NCBI GenBank assembly: GCA_959020715.1
Contig: CAUESV010000006.1
Coordinates: 1 to 64,000, forward strand
Direction of reading: 5' to 3'
Source of the DNA: an uncultured Collinsella sp.
GTDB lineage: Bacteria; Actinomycetota; Coriobacteriia; Coriobacteriales; Coriobacteriaceae
Length of the DNA stretch: 64,000 nt
In this document: one piece after another, positions 1-10,295 of the stretch
How positions within the stretch are numbered: the first letter of the stretch is position 1
How the letters are laid out: every line of letters starts with the position of its first letter
Notes under the pieces: model-generated
What the model saw: the letters and a program-made list of their open reading frames with translations, nothing else
Told to the model about the DNA's origin: nothing
Database searches by the model: none
Program-made: the position numbers and the translations under genes

Positions 1-112
1 CGCACATGTGCGGATGAATGTGGGAGGTGTTCGAATAAAGTCGATAATCAAGGGTCCGAGCCCCAACTGATGAATTTGTCCTGATAGGTGCCCTATGGCG
101 AGGTTTCGCGGC

Positions 113-118
113 TACAAT
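113..118 (+). promoter_or_regulatory. possible -10 element upstream of prfC
   Basis: TACAAT lies about 48 nt before the chosen prfC start. No good -35 hexamer sits at the usual spacing, so this is tentative. The rest of bases 1-165 shows no convincing gene, only the short palindrome CGCACATGTGCG at 1-12. Confidence 0.3.
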
Positions 119-165
119 AGTGCGGTTACAACGACGTAATGCACTCAATGCAAGAAAGGATCCGC

Positions 166-1779
<1,614 letters not shown>

Positions 1780-1785
1780 CGCATC

Positions 1786-1815
1786 GGCGCGGTGGCCCTG
1801 CGGGGCTGCCGCGCC
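1786..1815 (+). terminator. GC hairpin after prfC
   Basis: GGCGCGG pairs with CCGCGCC, with an inner GCCC/GGGC pairing. There is no T-run, so it is at best a weak or factor-dependent terminator. Confidence 0.35.
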
Positions 1816-1879
1816 GGTTGCTTGCCTGATGCCGTGTGAGCGGCTATCATACCCACCGTCGTCTCAAGACCGGGGCGTC

Positions 1880-1929
1880 CGAGCAGTTCGGGTCCGATAT
1901 CCTGCTCGTTAAACCTAAAACCAAAGGAG
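1880..1929 (+). promoter_or_regulatory. possible pseudoknotted leader (preQ1-like) before the VUT transporter
   Basis: CGAGCAG (1880-1886) pairs with CTGCTCG (1902-1908) around a 15-nt loop. An A-rich tail (TTAAACCTAAAACC) runs straight into the AAAGGAG ribosome site. The loop bases GGGT or TCC could pair with ACCT or with GGA of the ribosome site, giving an H-type pseudoknot. This is the general plan of preQ1-I riboswitches, and the downstream gene belongs to a family linked to queuosine precursor import. The loop does not clearly match the preQ1 consensus, so the call is tentative. Confidence 0.3.
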
Positions 1930-1935
1930 TACATA

Positions 1936-2658
1936 ATGATCAAGAAGGTCATGGAGGACTATAAGGTCCTGTTGCGGAGCATTCCCGCGGCGACGGTTTC
2001 GCTGTTTTTCGTGAGCGTCATCATGATGAACCTGCTGGCCAACAAAGAGCTCATCAGCCTGCCGTATCTGGCACTCGATTGCGGCTTTGTGGTGAGCTGG
2101 GTTTCGTTTTTGTGCCAGGACATGATCTGCAAGCGCTTTGGCGCCAAGGCATCCATCAAAATCTCTATCCTCGCGCTGCTGGTCAATCTGGCCGTGAGTC
2201 TGTGCTTTTGGGCATGCTCGCTCACGCCCGGCATGTGGGGCGCCTACTACGACACGGGTATGATCGAGGTCAACACCGCCCTTAACGCCACCATCGGCGG
2301 CACCTGGTACGTGGTGCTGGGCTCTTCGCTGGCAATGCTCGTTTCTGCCGTGGTTAACTCCACACTCAACCAGTCGCTCGGCCGCATGCTCAAAAAGAAT
2401 AACTTTGCGAGCTTTGCCTTCCGCTCTTATGTGTCCACGGGTGTTGGCCAGTTTATCGACAACTTGGTCTTTGCCATTGTGGTGAGCCACACGTTCTTTG
2501 GTTGGACCTGGGTGCAGGTCCTTATGTGCTCGCTGACCGGCGCTGTCGCCGAGCTGCTGTGCGAGGTCTTTCTGAGCCCCGTGGGCTATAAGGTCGTGCG
2601 CGGCTGGGAGCGCGAGAATGTGGGCTCCGAGTACCTCGAGCGCCACGCAGCTGCCTAA
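1936..2658 (+). CDS. VUT family (YhhQ/COG1738-like) queuosine precursor transporter
   Basis: This 240 aa integral membrane protein has about six hydrophobic segments. The family (PF02592) is tied to uptake of queuosine precursors such as preQ0/preQ1 for tRNA modification. Supporting features are the N-terminal MNLLANKE-type segment and the conserved late segments with GQFIDNLVF and AELLCEV. AAAGGAG precedes the ATG by 6 nt. The SDR gene starts 9 nt downstream, so the two are probably co-transcribed. The substrate is inferred from the family only. Confidence 0.75.
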   Translation: MIKKVMEDYKVLLRSIPAATVSLFFVSVIMMNLLANKELISLPYLALDCGFVVSWVSFLCQDMICKRFGAKASIKISILALLVNLAVSLCFWACSLTPGMWGAYYDTGMIEVNTALNATIGGTWYVVLGSSLAMLVSAVVNSTLNQSLGRMLKKNNFASFAFRSYVSTGVGQFIDNLVFAIVVSHTFFGWTWVQVLMCSLTGAVAELLCEVFLSPVGYKVVRGWERENVGSEYLERHAAA

Positions 2659-2667
2659 GGAGCACCT

Positions 2668-3348
2668 ATGCGGGTTTTGATCACGGGCGCTTCGGGCGGC
2701 ATTGGAGCCGCGTGCGTGCAGCGCTTTTTGGACGAGGGCCACGAGGTCGTGGGCTTTGATCTGCTGCCGGCGGCCGTCGAGCACGAGCGCTATCGCCATC
2801 TGATCGTTGATGTCCGCGAGCCGGACTCGTTTCCAGACGGCCTTGAGCCTCAGGCGATCGTAAACGTTGCCGGCACGCAAGATTCGGCCGACGACATCGC
2901 TGCCAACCTGCGTGGCACCATCAACGTGACCGAGCGCTATGCCTTTGCGGGGGAGGGGCTTGCCGCCAAGCCGGCGCCTGCTATCCAATCCGTGGTCAAT
3001 GTGGGGTCGGCGAGCGGACATACGGGATCGGAGTTTCCCGCCTATGCTGCCAGCAAGGGCGGCGTTATCGCCTACACCAAGAACCTTGCAAACCGCCTGG
3101 CGCCGCAGGCCATCGCCAACAGTGTGGACCCGGGCGGCGTTATCACGCCGCTCAACCGTTGCGTGATGGAGGACGAGCACCTGTGGAGTCAGATTATGGA
3201 GCTCACGCCGCTTAAGCGCTGGGCCACCGCCCAAGAGATCGCCGAGTGGATCTACTTTGTGGGCGTGACCAACCGGTTTATGACCGGGCAGAGCCTGCTG
3301 ATCGATGGCGGCGAGGCCGGCCGCACCCAGTTTATCTGGCCCGAGTAG
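2668..3348 (+). CDS. SDR family NAD(P)-dependent oxidoreductase
   Basis: This is a classical short-chain dehydrogenase/reductase of 226 aa. It has the Rossmann motif TGASGGIG at residues 6-13, an NVAG variant of the NNAG motif near 66-69, a Ser near 114 and the catalytic pair Tyr126/Lys130 in YAASK. The C-terminal TGQSLLIDGG is typical. Several family members of this type act on steroid hydroxyls or sugars, but nothing here fixes the substrate. It follows the transporter by 9 nt and ends at a strong terminator, so the two form a short operon. Confidence 0.85.
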   Translation: MRVLITGASGGIGAACVQRFLDEGHEVVGFDLLPAAVEHERYRHLIVDVREPDSFPDGLEPQAIVNVAGTQDSADDIAANLRGTINVTERYAFAGEGLAAKPAPAIQSVVNVGSASGHTGSEFPAYAASKGGVIAYTKNLANRLAPQAIANSVDPGGVITPLNRCVMEDEHLWSQIMELTPLKRWATAQEIAEWIYFVGVTNRFMTGQSLLIDGGEAGRTQFIWPE

Positions 3349-3385
3349 AAAACGCGCCCGATGGAAATCCGTCGGGCGCGTTTTT
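3349..3385 (+). terminator. intrinsic terminator after the SDR gene
   Basis: AAAACGCGCCCGA pairs with TCGGGCGCGTTTT around a 10-nt loop and ends in a T5 run. The flanking A-run lets it work for the convergent ung gene too. Confidence 0.85.
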
Positions 3386-3398
3386 GATGTATTGATTT

Positions 3399-4124
3399 TT
3401 AGCCGAGGCAAGTCCAGTTGACGGGGGTCGAGCCGTGCTGTTCGAGTAGCCGATTGGCTGCCGAGAAGGGGCGCGACCCTATAAAGGCGGGGAGTTCTGC
3501 CGTGGCGCGGTTGGCCGAAAGCGGCGAGGGGTGCGTAGAAGCTAGGCAGAACTTGCCGGTTGCCTTGCCCGCGCCGATCGCGTCGAGCTTGCCCTCAACC
3601 ATTTGCTGGGCAAAGCGGCCCCATGCCAAAAAGACGACCGGCTGGGGCAGCTGACAGCAGCGTTCGATAATATAGTCGGTGAGCGTGCTCCAGCCCAGCT
3701 TGGCGTGCGAATTGGCGGCATGCTCGCGCACGGTGAGCGTGGTGTTAAGGAGCAGGACGCCCTGTTGTGCCCATGGGGTTAGGTCTCCCGTGGCAGGAAA
3801 GGGGCAGTCCAGATCGGCTTTGAGTTCCTTATAGATGTTGCGCAGGCTCGGCGGCAACTTGGTTTGCGTCGCGGGGACCGAGAACGATAACCCCATGGCC
3901 TGGTTGGGTCCGTGATAGGGATCTTGACCCAAGATGACAACCTTGACCTGTTCGGCCGGCGTGTAGGCGAGGGCATTGAGGATGTCGTCTTGTGCCGGGT
4001 GGATGGTCTGCTCGGCACGCAAAAGGGCGATGCGCTCGAGCAGCTGGTTCGTAGTGTCACGTACCGGCTGCGGCGCATCGCCCAACCAGGTTGCTATGTT
4101 GCGGTCGCGAGTTGCGGTGTCCAT
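3399..4124 (-). CDS. ung: uracil-DNA glycosylase
   Basis: This enzyme removes uracil from DNA as the first step of base excision repair. The family 1 signature GQDPYHG is at residues 66-72 with the catalytic Asp at 68, and the second motif HPSPLSA lies near residue 195. The 241 aa length is slightly above the usual 220-230. AAAGGAG precedes the ATG. It converges on the SDR gene across a shared terminator. Confidence 0.95.
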   Translation of the reverse strand: MDTATRDRNIATWLGDAPQPVRDTTNQLLERIALLRAEQTIHPAQDDILNALAYTPAEQVKVVILGQDPYHGPNQAMGLSFSVPATQTKLPPSLRNIYKELKADLDCPFPATGDLTPWAQQGVLLLNTTLTVREHAANSHAKLGWSTLTDYIIERCCQLPQPVVFLAWGRFAQQMVEGKLDAIGAGKATGKFCLASTHPSPLSANRATAELPAFIGSRPFSAANRLLEQHGSTPVNWTCLG

Positions 4125-4212
4125 GGGGCTCCTTTATGGCAGATACTCTGTTAGTATCTATTGTAAAGGCGCACCGGTTGCCTTTATGCCGCGGCTGTAT
4201 GAAGAGTGGGGT

Positions 4213-5115
4213 CTACGAGACGCGCTCGGGCGTTCCTGCCATACGAGCCTGTTCATGCGCGCGTAGGCGCGGAAGCTCGACGGTTGCCACCATGACGCCG
4301 GTGAGGATGAGGGCGGCGCCAAAGAAGGCGATGGGGCTCAGGACCTCGCCGACCAGGAAGAACGAGAAGACAGCGGAGCAGACCGGCTCGAGCGAGAAGG
4401 CGAAGCCGGTGGTCTCGGCGGGCACGTGGGGCTGCACGAGCGTTTGGGTGATAAAGCCATAGGCAGAGCAGATGAGTGCGAGTGCGACGACGACGACGAT
4501 CTCGTTGGGCGTGCTGGGAAGCGTGAAGCCGACAAAGGTGCACGCGGCGATGCCCGAGAACAGGCCGCCAAAGCCCAGCTGCCAAACACCCAGGGCCAGT
4601 GGGTCGACTTCTTCGACAAAGCGCTTGGCTACGATAATGTGGCCGGCATAGATAAAGGCCGAGAGCAGCATGATGATCGCGCCGGGATTCAGACTGGTAA
4701 AGTCGGCGCCCGAGAGCAGCAGCATACCGCAGGTGACGATGGCAGTTCCGATGAGCACCTTGCGCTCGGGGGCGCGACGCAGCAGAGCTGCGTTGGCAAA
4801 CGGCACGATTACGACCGTCAGGCTCTGCAAAAAGCCGGCGGTTGAGGCGGAGGTGAGGCTGGAGCCCAGGCACATGCAGGTGAGCTCGGTTGCCATGATG
4901 GCGCCGATGATGGCGGAGCGAATCATCACGTCACGGTTGATACGCAGCGCGTGCTTGTGGAAGAGCAGCAGGCAGGCCACAAAGGCGATGATGCAGCGCA
5001 GCGCAACGATGCTCGTGGCGTTCATGCTGTCCATGCCGATCTTCATGAGGGGGTACGAAAAGCCCCATGCGACGGGAACGGAAAACGAGAGCGCGATTGC
5101 TTTTTTGCGATCCAT
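4213..5115 (-). CDS. EamA family DMT transporter
   Basis: This 300 aa inner-membrane protein has two EamA repeats and about ten hydrophobic helices; the N-terminal repeat begins SVPVAWGFSYPLMKIG. DMT exporters move amino acids, nucleosides or other small metabolites, and the substrate cannot be read here. AAGGAG precedes the ATG. It is divergent from the LysR gene at 5274 across 158 bp, and a second EamA/LysR divergent pair occurs at 45313/46343, so LysR control of the exporter is likely. Confidence 0.85.
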   Translation of the reverse strand: MDRKKAIALSFSVPVAWGFSYPLMKIGMDSMNATSIVALRCIIAFVACLLLFHKHALRINRDVMIRSAIIGAIMATELTCMCLGSSLTSASTAGFLQSLTVVIVPFANAALLRRAPERKVLIGTAIVTCGMLLLSGADFTSLNPGAIIMLLSAFIYAGHIIVAKRFVEEVDPLALGVWQLGFGGLFSGIAACTFVGFTLPSTPNEIVVVVALALICSAYGFITQTLVQPHVPAETTGFAFSLEPVCSAVFSFFLVGEVLSPIAFFGAALILTGVMVATVELPRLRAHEQARMAGTPERVS

Positions 5116-5273
5116 GGGACTCCTTTTGTTACAGAACGGTTTCGCAAAAAGGATTCTGCTCCCAGATTTAGATGTAGTAAAGCGAATGTATCTTCAGCAT
5201 GATTAAGTAATACTAATGTAGGCGGGAAAAGCGCTGGCAAAACGTTTTACGGCTACGTCGATGTGGAGGTACG

Positions 5274-6140
5274 ATGGCATCGCGGTATCAGATTGTTTGT
5301 ATGGTGGTCGATCGCGGCAGTCTTAAGGGTGCAGCCGATGAGCTGGGCTATACGCAAAGCGCGGTGAGCCAGGCCGTCAAAGCGCTCGAGCGCGAGCTGG
5401 GTACCACGCTTATCGAGCGCGGCAAGCAGGGCGTTTCGCTTACGCGCGACGGCAAGCAGTACCTGCCGTATCTGCGCCAGATTGTAACTGCCGAGGCCGA
5501 GCTTGAGGGCAAGCGCCAGGAATTGCTGGGACTCTCCTCGACTGATATTCGTATCGCAACGTTTACCAACGTGAGCCGCACCGTGTTGCCGCGCGTGATC
5601 CGCGACTTTGGTGCCCTGCATCCGGGTGTACGCTTTACGCTCAAACAGGGCGATTACACGCGCAATGCCCAGTGGGTGCACGATGGCGTGGTTGATTTTT
5701 GCTTTACGGCACGCGGATTTACCGCGGGGCTCGAGAAGCGCGTGGTCTATCACGATGAGTTGGTAGCACTGTTGCCGGCCGCGCATCCGCTGACGGCAAA
5801 GGAAAAGGTGACGCTCGCCGACCTGGCGTCCGAGCCGTTTGTGCTGCTGGATGAGGGCGAACAGAGCCTGGTGCTCGATGCATTCGCGGCGCATGGGCTG
5901 TCGCCGCACGTGACGAGCGAGGTGACCGACGACTACACCATCATGGCGATGGTGGAGGAGGGCCTAGGCGTGAGTATGCTGTATCGCCGTACCGTCGAGG
6001 GCATGAGGGCCGATATTCGCGTGCGTCCCATCGTGCACGCTCCCTCGCGTGACGTAGTGGCAGCCTGGCGCAGCTGGGACACCATGCCTATCGCCACGAG
6101 GCACTTTATCGACTATATGAGCTCACATATTGTCAATTAA
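5274..6140 (+). CDS. LysR family transcriptional regulator
   Basis: The 288 aa protein has an N-terminal winged helix-turn-helix (about residues 1-60, SLKGAADELGYTQSAVSQAVKALE) and a LysR substrate-binding domain after it. It is divergent from the EamA transporter and probably controls it and itself. The late motif DDYTIMAMVEEGLGVS is nearly repeated in the frameshifted LysR gene at 46343, so the two regulators are paralogs. GGAGG stands just before the ATG. Confidence 0.85.
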   Translation: MASRYQIVCMVVDRGSLKGAADELGYTQSAVSQAVKALERELGTTLIERGKQGVSLTRDGKQYLPYLRQIVTAEAELEGKRQELLGLSSTDIRIATFTNVSRTVLPRVIRDFGALHPGVRFTLKQGDYTRNAQWVHDGVVDFCFTARGFTAGLEKRVVYHDELVALLPAAHPLTAKEKVTLADLASEPFVLLDEGEQSLVLDAFAAHGLSPHVTSEVTDDYTIMAMVEEGLGVSMLYRRTVEGMRADIRVRPIVHAPSRDVVAAWRSWDTMPIATRHFIDYMSSHIVN

Positions 6141-6167
6141 TGACTGGCATGGCGTTGAGTGCGGTGT

Positions 6168-7550
6168 TTAGCGGGCTGTCGCTTTGGCTTGGGCGGCGCG
6201 ATAGGTGCGTGCCGGGTGGCAGGGTAGTACCGCCACGACCATAAAGAACGCCGTGGTGCCCAGGCTGATGGGGTAGACCATCATGATGTTCGCAAAGGTG
6301 CGGAAGTGCGGGAACACGCAGAATACCCAATAGAAGCGAATACCGCAGACGCAGATCATGGTGATGAGGGCGGGCATGAGCGAGATGCCAAAGCCGCGCA
6401 GGTAGCCGGACATGTTTTCGTAGAACATGCTAAAGGCGTAGGCAGGGAAGATCGAGCACACGCGGATATAGCCGATCGAGACGATGTTGGGGTCGCTGTT
6501 GAACAGAGCCAGGATCTCGCGCCCCAGACCGACGATAACGATAATCGTGGTGAGTGCAACGATGCCGCCTTCGACCAGGCAGACTTTGAGCGTCTTGGTG
6601 CAGCGGTCGATTTGGCGAGCGCCGTGGTTTTGCCCCACAAAGGTGGTACAAGCCTGGCTAAAGCTGTTGAGCAGGTTATAGCACACGTACTCCAGACTCA
6701 TGGCCGCGCTCGATGCTGCCATGACCTCGGTGCCCAAGCTGTTGATGGCGGACTGGATGATGATGTTGGCGACGGCAAAGACGGCGCTTTGGATACCGGC
6801 GGGCAGGCCGATCTTGACGATGCGCTTGAGGGCGACGGGGTCTAAGCCTAAGTCGCGCGGGGTGACGCGGACGACGGAGTCGGTCTTGAGCAGGCGGATA
6901 AAGAGCGTGGCGGCGCTGACGGTGTAGGCGATGGCGGTGGCGATGGCGACGCCCGCCACACCCCAGTGGAGTACGGGGACAAAGACGAGGTCCAGGCATA
7001 TGTTGAGGACGGTGGACACGGCAAGCGCCTGCAGCGGCATGCGGGTGATGCCGACGGAGCGGAAGATCGCGGCCTCAAAGTTGTAGAGCAAGATTGAGGG
7101 CATGCTCAGCAAAAAGACGCGTAGGTAGAGTGAGGCGAGCGGCATGGTCTCGGCGGGAACGTTGAGCGCGGCGAGCATGGGCTCGGCAAAGATCTCGCCC
7201 AGGGCGATGACGACAAAGCCCACGAGCGCCATTAAAATCGAGGTATGGACGGCGCGTTTGACCATGTTCTGATCGTTGCGGCCGATAGCGTTGGCAATGA
7301 CCACGTTGGAGCCAAGCGACATGCCGATAAACAGGTTGAGCATAAGACTGGTAAGCGGAACATTGGAGCCGACCGCCGCCATGGCAAGGGTTCCCTGGTC
7401 GCCCGAGAAGTTACCGATGATGACCGTGGCGATGAGGTTCGATAGCTGCTCCAAGATGCTCGTGGCGGCGACGGGAAAGGCGAATAGGGGAATATTGCGC
7501 CACAGCGAGCCGGTAGTCATGTCAATGTGCTTGGACGCGGTATCAGTCAT
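6168..7550 (-). CDS. MATE family efflux transporter
   Basis: This multidrug and toxin extrusion-type protein of 460 aa has twelve predicted membrane helices in two halves and exports substrates in exchange for Na+ or H+. The N-terminal half starts with the typical LWRNIPLFAFPVAATSILEQLSNLIATVIIG region. It converges on the LysR gene, with stop codons 28 nt apart. The exported compound is unknown. Confidence 0.9.
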   Translation of the reverse strand: MTDTASKHIDMTTGSLWRNIPLFAFPVAATSILEQLSNLIATVIIGNFSGDQGTLAMAAVGSNVPLTSLMLNLFIGMSLGSNVVIANAIGRNDQNMVKRAVHTSILMALVGFVVIALGEIFAEPMLAALNVPAETMPLASLYLRVFLLSMPSILLYNFEAAIFRSVGITRMPLQALAVSTVLNICLDLVFVPVLHWGVAGVAIATAIAYTVSAATLFIRLLKTDSVVRVTPRDLGLDPVALKRIVKIGLPAGIQSAVFAVANIIIQSAINSLGTEVMAASSAAMSLEYVCYNLLNSFSQACTTFVGQNHGARQIDRCTKTLKVCLVEGGIVALTTIIVIVGLGREILALFNSDPNIVSIGYIRVCSIFPAYAFSMFYENMSGYLRGFGISLMPALITMICVCGIRFYWVFCVFPHFRTFANIMMVYPISLGTTAFFMVVAVLPCHPARTYRAAQAKATAR

Positions 7551-7620
7551 ACGCTCTCAATCTCTACTATGCTTTTCCGTGCTTATTTGCGCAGACGATG
7601 ATACTCCTAATGCAACCAGT

Positions 7621-7674
7621 CGGCACTTGGGGACGTTCCTTTTCTGCCGGCAGTTGGGGACACTCCTTGTCTCC
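7621..7674. repeat. two tandem GGGGAC-type repeat units
   Basis: Two adjacent units start CACTTGGGGACGTTCC and CAGTTGGGGACACTCC. CGGCA at 7621 can pair with TGCCG at 7645, giving a hairpin. The TTGGGGACGTTC core recurs near 22820 and 60104. These look like short intergenic REP-type elements. Confidence 0.55.
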
Positions 7675-7741
7675 TCTATGACTAGGTGGGGAAGGCGTGC
7701 GACAATGGTGGGCGTTGTGTTGTTCGCACTAAGGAGTTGCC

Positions 7742-8560
7742 ATGTTGTTGTGTCCCGTTTGCCATGAGCCTTTGGTGGACGATGAGCGCGGTGCTGTGTG
7801 CGCGGGCGGACACCGGTTTGACCGTGCGCGCGAGGGCTATCTGTATCTGCTGCGTTCGTCCAAAAGCGGCGACTCCATGGGCGATCCCAAGTCGCAGGCG
7901 CGCAGTCGTCGCGACTTTCTGAACCGTGGATACTACGCGCCGTTGCGCGATGCGATGGTCGAGCTGGTGCGCAAACAGGTGTCTGGACGTGCAACGTCTG
8001 CGAATGGCCCCATGACGCTGCTCGATATTTGCTGCGGCGAGGGCTACTACACCAGTGCCATGGGCGCGGTGCCGGGCGTGGATGCTTATGGCTTTGACCT
8101 GGGTAAAGAGATGGTGCGCCTTGCCGCCAAGCGCGGCGATGCGACCTACTTCGTGGCCAACATGAAGGATGTCCCCGTGGCCGATGGTGCCTTCGATATG
8201 GTGACCGAGCTCTTTGCTCCCTTTAACGAGCGTGAGTTTGCCCGCGTGCTGGCGCCCGAGGGCTCGCTCTGCACCGTGGTGCCGGGTGCCCGTCATCTCT
8301 TTGGGCTCAAGGAGGTGCTCTACGATACGCCGTACCTTAACGACGAGAAGCTGCCGCAGACCACCGAGCTCGAGTTAATCGGAACGCAGCGGGTGACAGC
8401 TTCTATCACCCTCCAGACGCAGGCCGATATCGAGGCAGTGTTCCAGATGACGCCGTACTACTACCGCACGCGCCCTGCCGACAAAGAGCGCCTGGCAAAC
8501 CTGGAAACCCTTCAGACCGATATCGACTTCATCATCGCCGAGTACCGCCACGGTAAATAA
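7742..8560 (+). CDS. RlmA-type 23S rRNA (guanine-N1) methyltransferase
   Basis: This is a SAM-dependent methyltransferase. The N-terminus has the zinc-knuckle pattern of the RlmA/TlrB family, CPVC then CAGGHRFD, followed by AREGYLYLL. The SAM motif I reads LLDICCGEGYYTSAM at about residues 92-106. Family members methylate helix 35 of 23S rRNA (G745 or G748), and some of them lower macrolide binding. The 272 aa length is normal. AAGGAG precedes the ATG by 6 nt. Its stop codon touches a palindromic repeat. Confidence 0.85.
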   Translation: MLLCPVCHEPLVDDERGAVCAGGHRFDRAREGYLYLLRSSKSGDSMGDPKSQARSRRDFLNRGYYAPLRDAMVELVRKQVSGRATSANGPMTLLDICCGEGYYTSAMGAVPGVDAYGFDLGKEMVRLAAKRGDATYFVANMKDVPVADGAFDMVTELFAPFNEREFARVLAPEGSLCTVVPGARHLFGLKEVLYDTPYLNDEKLPQTTELELIGTQRVTASITLQTQADIEAVFQMTPYYYRTRPADKERLANLETLQTDIDFIIAEYRHGK

Positions 8561-8595
8561 CCTGCCAAAAAGGGACAGGTTTATTTTGGCAGGTT
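8559..8595. repeat. 37-nt palindromic repeat with terminator-like form
   Basis: AACCTGCCAAAA pairs with TTTTGGCAGGTT around AGGGACAGGTTTA. The element begins inside the stop codon of the RlmA-like gene and is followed by TT, so it could end transcription. The same 35-nt core occurs at 30634. Confidence 0.7.
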
Positions 8596-8611
8596 TTATC
8601 TGGGCAAACGT

Positions 8612-8649
8612 AAAGGGCCGACCGCGTTGCTGCGCGATCGGCCCTTTTT
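8612..8649. terminator. bidirectional terminator
   Basis: AAAGGGCCGACCGCG pairs with CGCGATCGGCCCTTT with one mismatch and is followed by further T residues. It sits between convergent genes. Confidence 0.75.
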
Positions 8650-8695
8650 ATTGGCGTATATACCAGAGTCGCTGAGCGATTGACACGGATGTAAC

Positions 8696-9100
8696 TTAGC
8701 TCAAACGGTCCATGCCCTCTTTTTTGACGCGGCTGGCGAGTACAAAGTAGATAATGCTGACAATCAGGCCGGTAAAATCGGGGATGCTTGAGCCGGTCCC
8801 ACCCAAGAGGGGCAGGGAGAGAAGCAGGCTGATAGCCGAGCACGCTAGGCAGACGATGGACCAAATCCAAACAACGCCAGCCTTGGCGGGATTATTTGCC
8901 GCGCGGATGCCAAAGACGGCGGTCACAATTTCGACGATGCCCAATACGATGACGACGACGCAAGAGACGATTATGGCACTTGTGATATCGCCTGCCGCGC
9001 TGCCCGCAAAGAGCGCTGTGGCACCCATGCCTGCGCTCAGAATGCCGACGACAAAGAAGAAGAACGATAAGATTTTGAGTAATTTGCAGGCGTTGCTCAT
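8696..9100 (-). CDS. small four-helix membrane protein, unknown function
   Basis: The 134 aa protein has four hydrophobic segments (about residues 8-30, 38-60, 72-92 and 100-125) and a basic C-terminus. I do not recognise a named family. The ATG at 9100 was chosen because AAAGGA stands 6 nt before it; the reading frame stays open well upstream but without a ribosome site. Confidence 0.65.
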   Translation of the reverse strand: MSNACKLLKILSFFFFVVGILSAGMGATALFAGSAAGDITSAIIVSCVVVIVLGIVEIVTAVFGIRAANNPAKAGVVWIWSIVCLACSAISLLLSLPLLGGTGSSIPDFTGLIVSIIYFVLASRVKKEGMDRLS

Positions 9101-9334
9101 GGCTGGTCCTTTCGATACGGGTACGGCCGGTCTGGCGTAGCCCATGTGCTGTACATATGGTGAAGCACATTGTAGTTCAACGCGGCGATGCATGCGCCTG
9201 AAAGCGCTTTGAGCCTGCGCAGGCAGCCCCAACCTTTCAAAAGGGAAAGCTGGACGTAAGCCAAATCGATGGCAGCTCATGTGCGATGCTGCGATGATGA
9301 GGCCGTAACAAGGAACTGGTCTCAAGGAGGAACC

Positions 9335-9478
9335 ATGATGTACGGAGCGGAGCAAGTACGCGAGCCGCGATCGCTGGGAAGGCGTGTGGGCGATTCTGTG
9401 ATCGCCGCTGTGTGCACGGGATTGATGGCGGTGCTTTGCATTGGGATGCTGTGGACCATGTCGCATGTGGGACAATAA
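9335..9478 (+). CDS. 47-residue single-pass membrane protein
   Basis: A short frame follows a perfect AAGGAGG (9324-9330). It starts at ATG 9335 or the adjacent ATG 9338. A charged N-terminus (REPRSLGRR) precedes one hydrophobic helix of about 21 residues (VIAAVCTGLMAVLCIGMLWTM). No family is recognised. The strong ribosome site and the membrane helix with flanking charges support it as a real gene. Confidence 0.5.
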   Translation: MMYGAEQVREPRSLGRRVGDSVIAAVCTGLMAVLCIGMLWTMSHVGQ

Positions 9479-9541
9479 CGGACGGTTGGGTGCTGGCATA
9501 AACGGCGCTCACGTATTCGTTTTGCTTGTTAAGGAGTGTCC

Positions 9542-10246
9542 ATGGGCGTCGTCGATCCCTTTTCTGTTGCTCGGGCCGCGGGGCTTGAGCTGACCGGGAA
9601 GTCCGAGGGCCTCACGCTCACCGACGGCACGATGGAGCTGCGTGCCGATTTTGGCCGCATGCTTCCGCGGCTCAAGCAGGGTCGTCTGCAGCAGGAGCTG
9701 CTGGTGAAGGCCGCGCGCGCGAAAGACGTTGAGCATCCGTGGGCAGTCGATGCCACGGCAGGTTTTGGCGAGGATTCGCTGCTGCTGGCGGCCGCGGGCT
9801 TTACCGTCGATCTGTATGAACAGGATTGCGTGATCGCGGCGCTCCTCAAGGATGCTTTGGATCGCGCGGCAGATGATCCGGCGCTTGCGGCTGCCGTGGC
9901 GCGCATGCGCTTACATGCGGGCGAGGACAGCATTGCCGGCCTTCGCCATACGGCCGAGCTGATCAAGCAAGGCGAGCTCGCGGCTCCCGACGTGGTGTAT
10001 CTGGACCCCATGTTTCCCGAGCGCACCAAGAGCGCGGCGGTGAAAAAGAAGTTTCAGCTCTTGCACCATCTGGAGCAGCCGTGCGCCGACGAGGAGACGC
10101 TGGTCGAAGCTGCGCTTGCGGTGCACCCGCGCAAGGTCGTTATCAAGCGACCGGTGAAGGGGCCGCTGCTTGCCGGCGTTAAGCCGAGCTATCAGCTTGC
10201 GGGCAAGGCCGTTCGTTACGATGTTTTGGTGCCGCCGCGCCCGTAG
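9542..10246 (+). CDS. rsmJ: RsmJ-like 16S rRNA (guanine-N2) methyltransferase
   Basis: This SAM-dependent methyltransferase is of the YhiQ/RsmJ type, which makes m2G1516 in 16S rRNA in E. coli. Motif I is VDATAGFGEDSLLLA, the catalytic-site motif is VVYLDPMFPERTKSA, and the late motif VVIKRPVKGPLLAG matches the family. The protein is 234 aa. ATG 9542 was chosen because AAGGAG stands 5 nt upstream; a GTG two codons earlier overlaps that site. Confidence 0.85.
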   Translation: MGVVDPFSVARAAGLELTGKSEGLTLTDGTMELRADFGRMLPRLKQGRLQQELLVKAARAKDVEHPWAVDATAGFGEDSLLLAAAGFTVDLYEQDCVIAALLKDALDRAADDPALAAAVARMRLHAGEDSIAGLRHTAELIKQGELAAPDVVYLDPMFPERTKSAAVKKKFQLLHHLEQPCADEETLVEAALAVHPRKVVIKRPVKGPLLAGVKPSYQLAGKAVRYDVLVPPRP

Positions 10247-10295
10247 CTTGTGCACGATGGCTGGCGCTTCGCCAGCGCCGTGCCGATGCGGGGGT

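Noticed and set aside
1..12. Palindrome CGCACATGTGCG as an operator
   Set aside because: It is short, at the window edge and lacks context.
1915..3411. Long minus-strand frame over the VUT and SDR genes
   Set aside because: It crosses two clear genes and a terminator; composition is that of a shadow frame.
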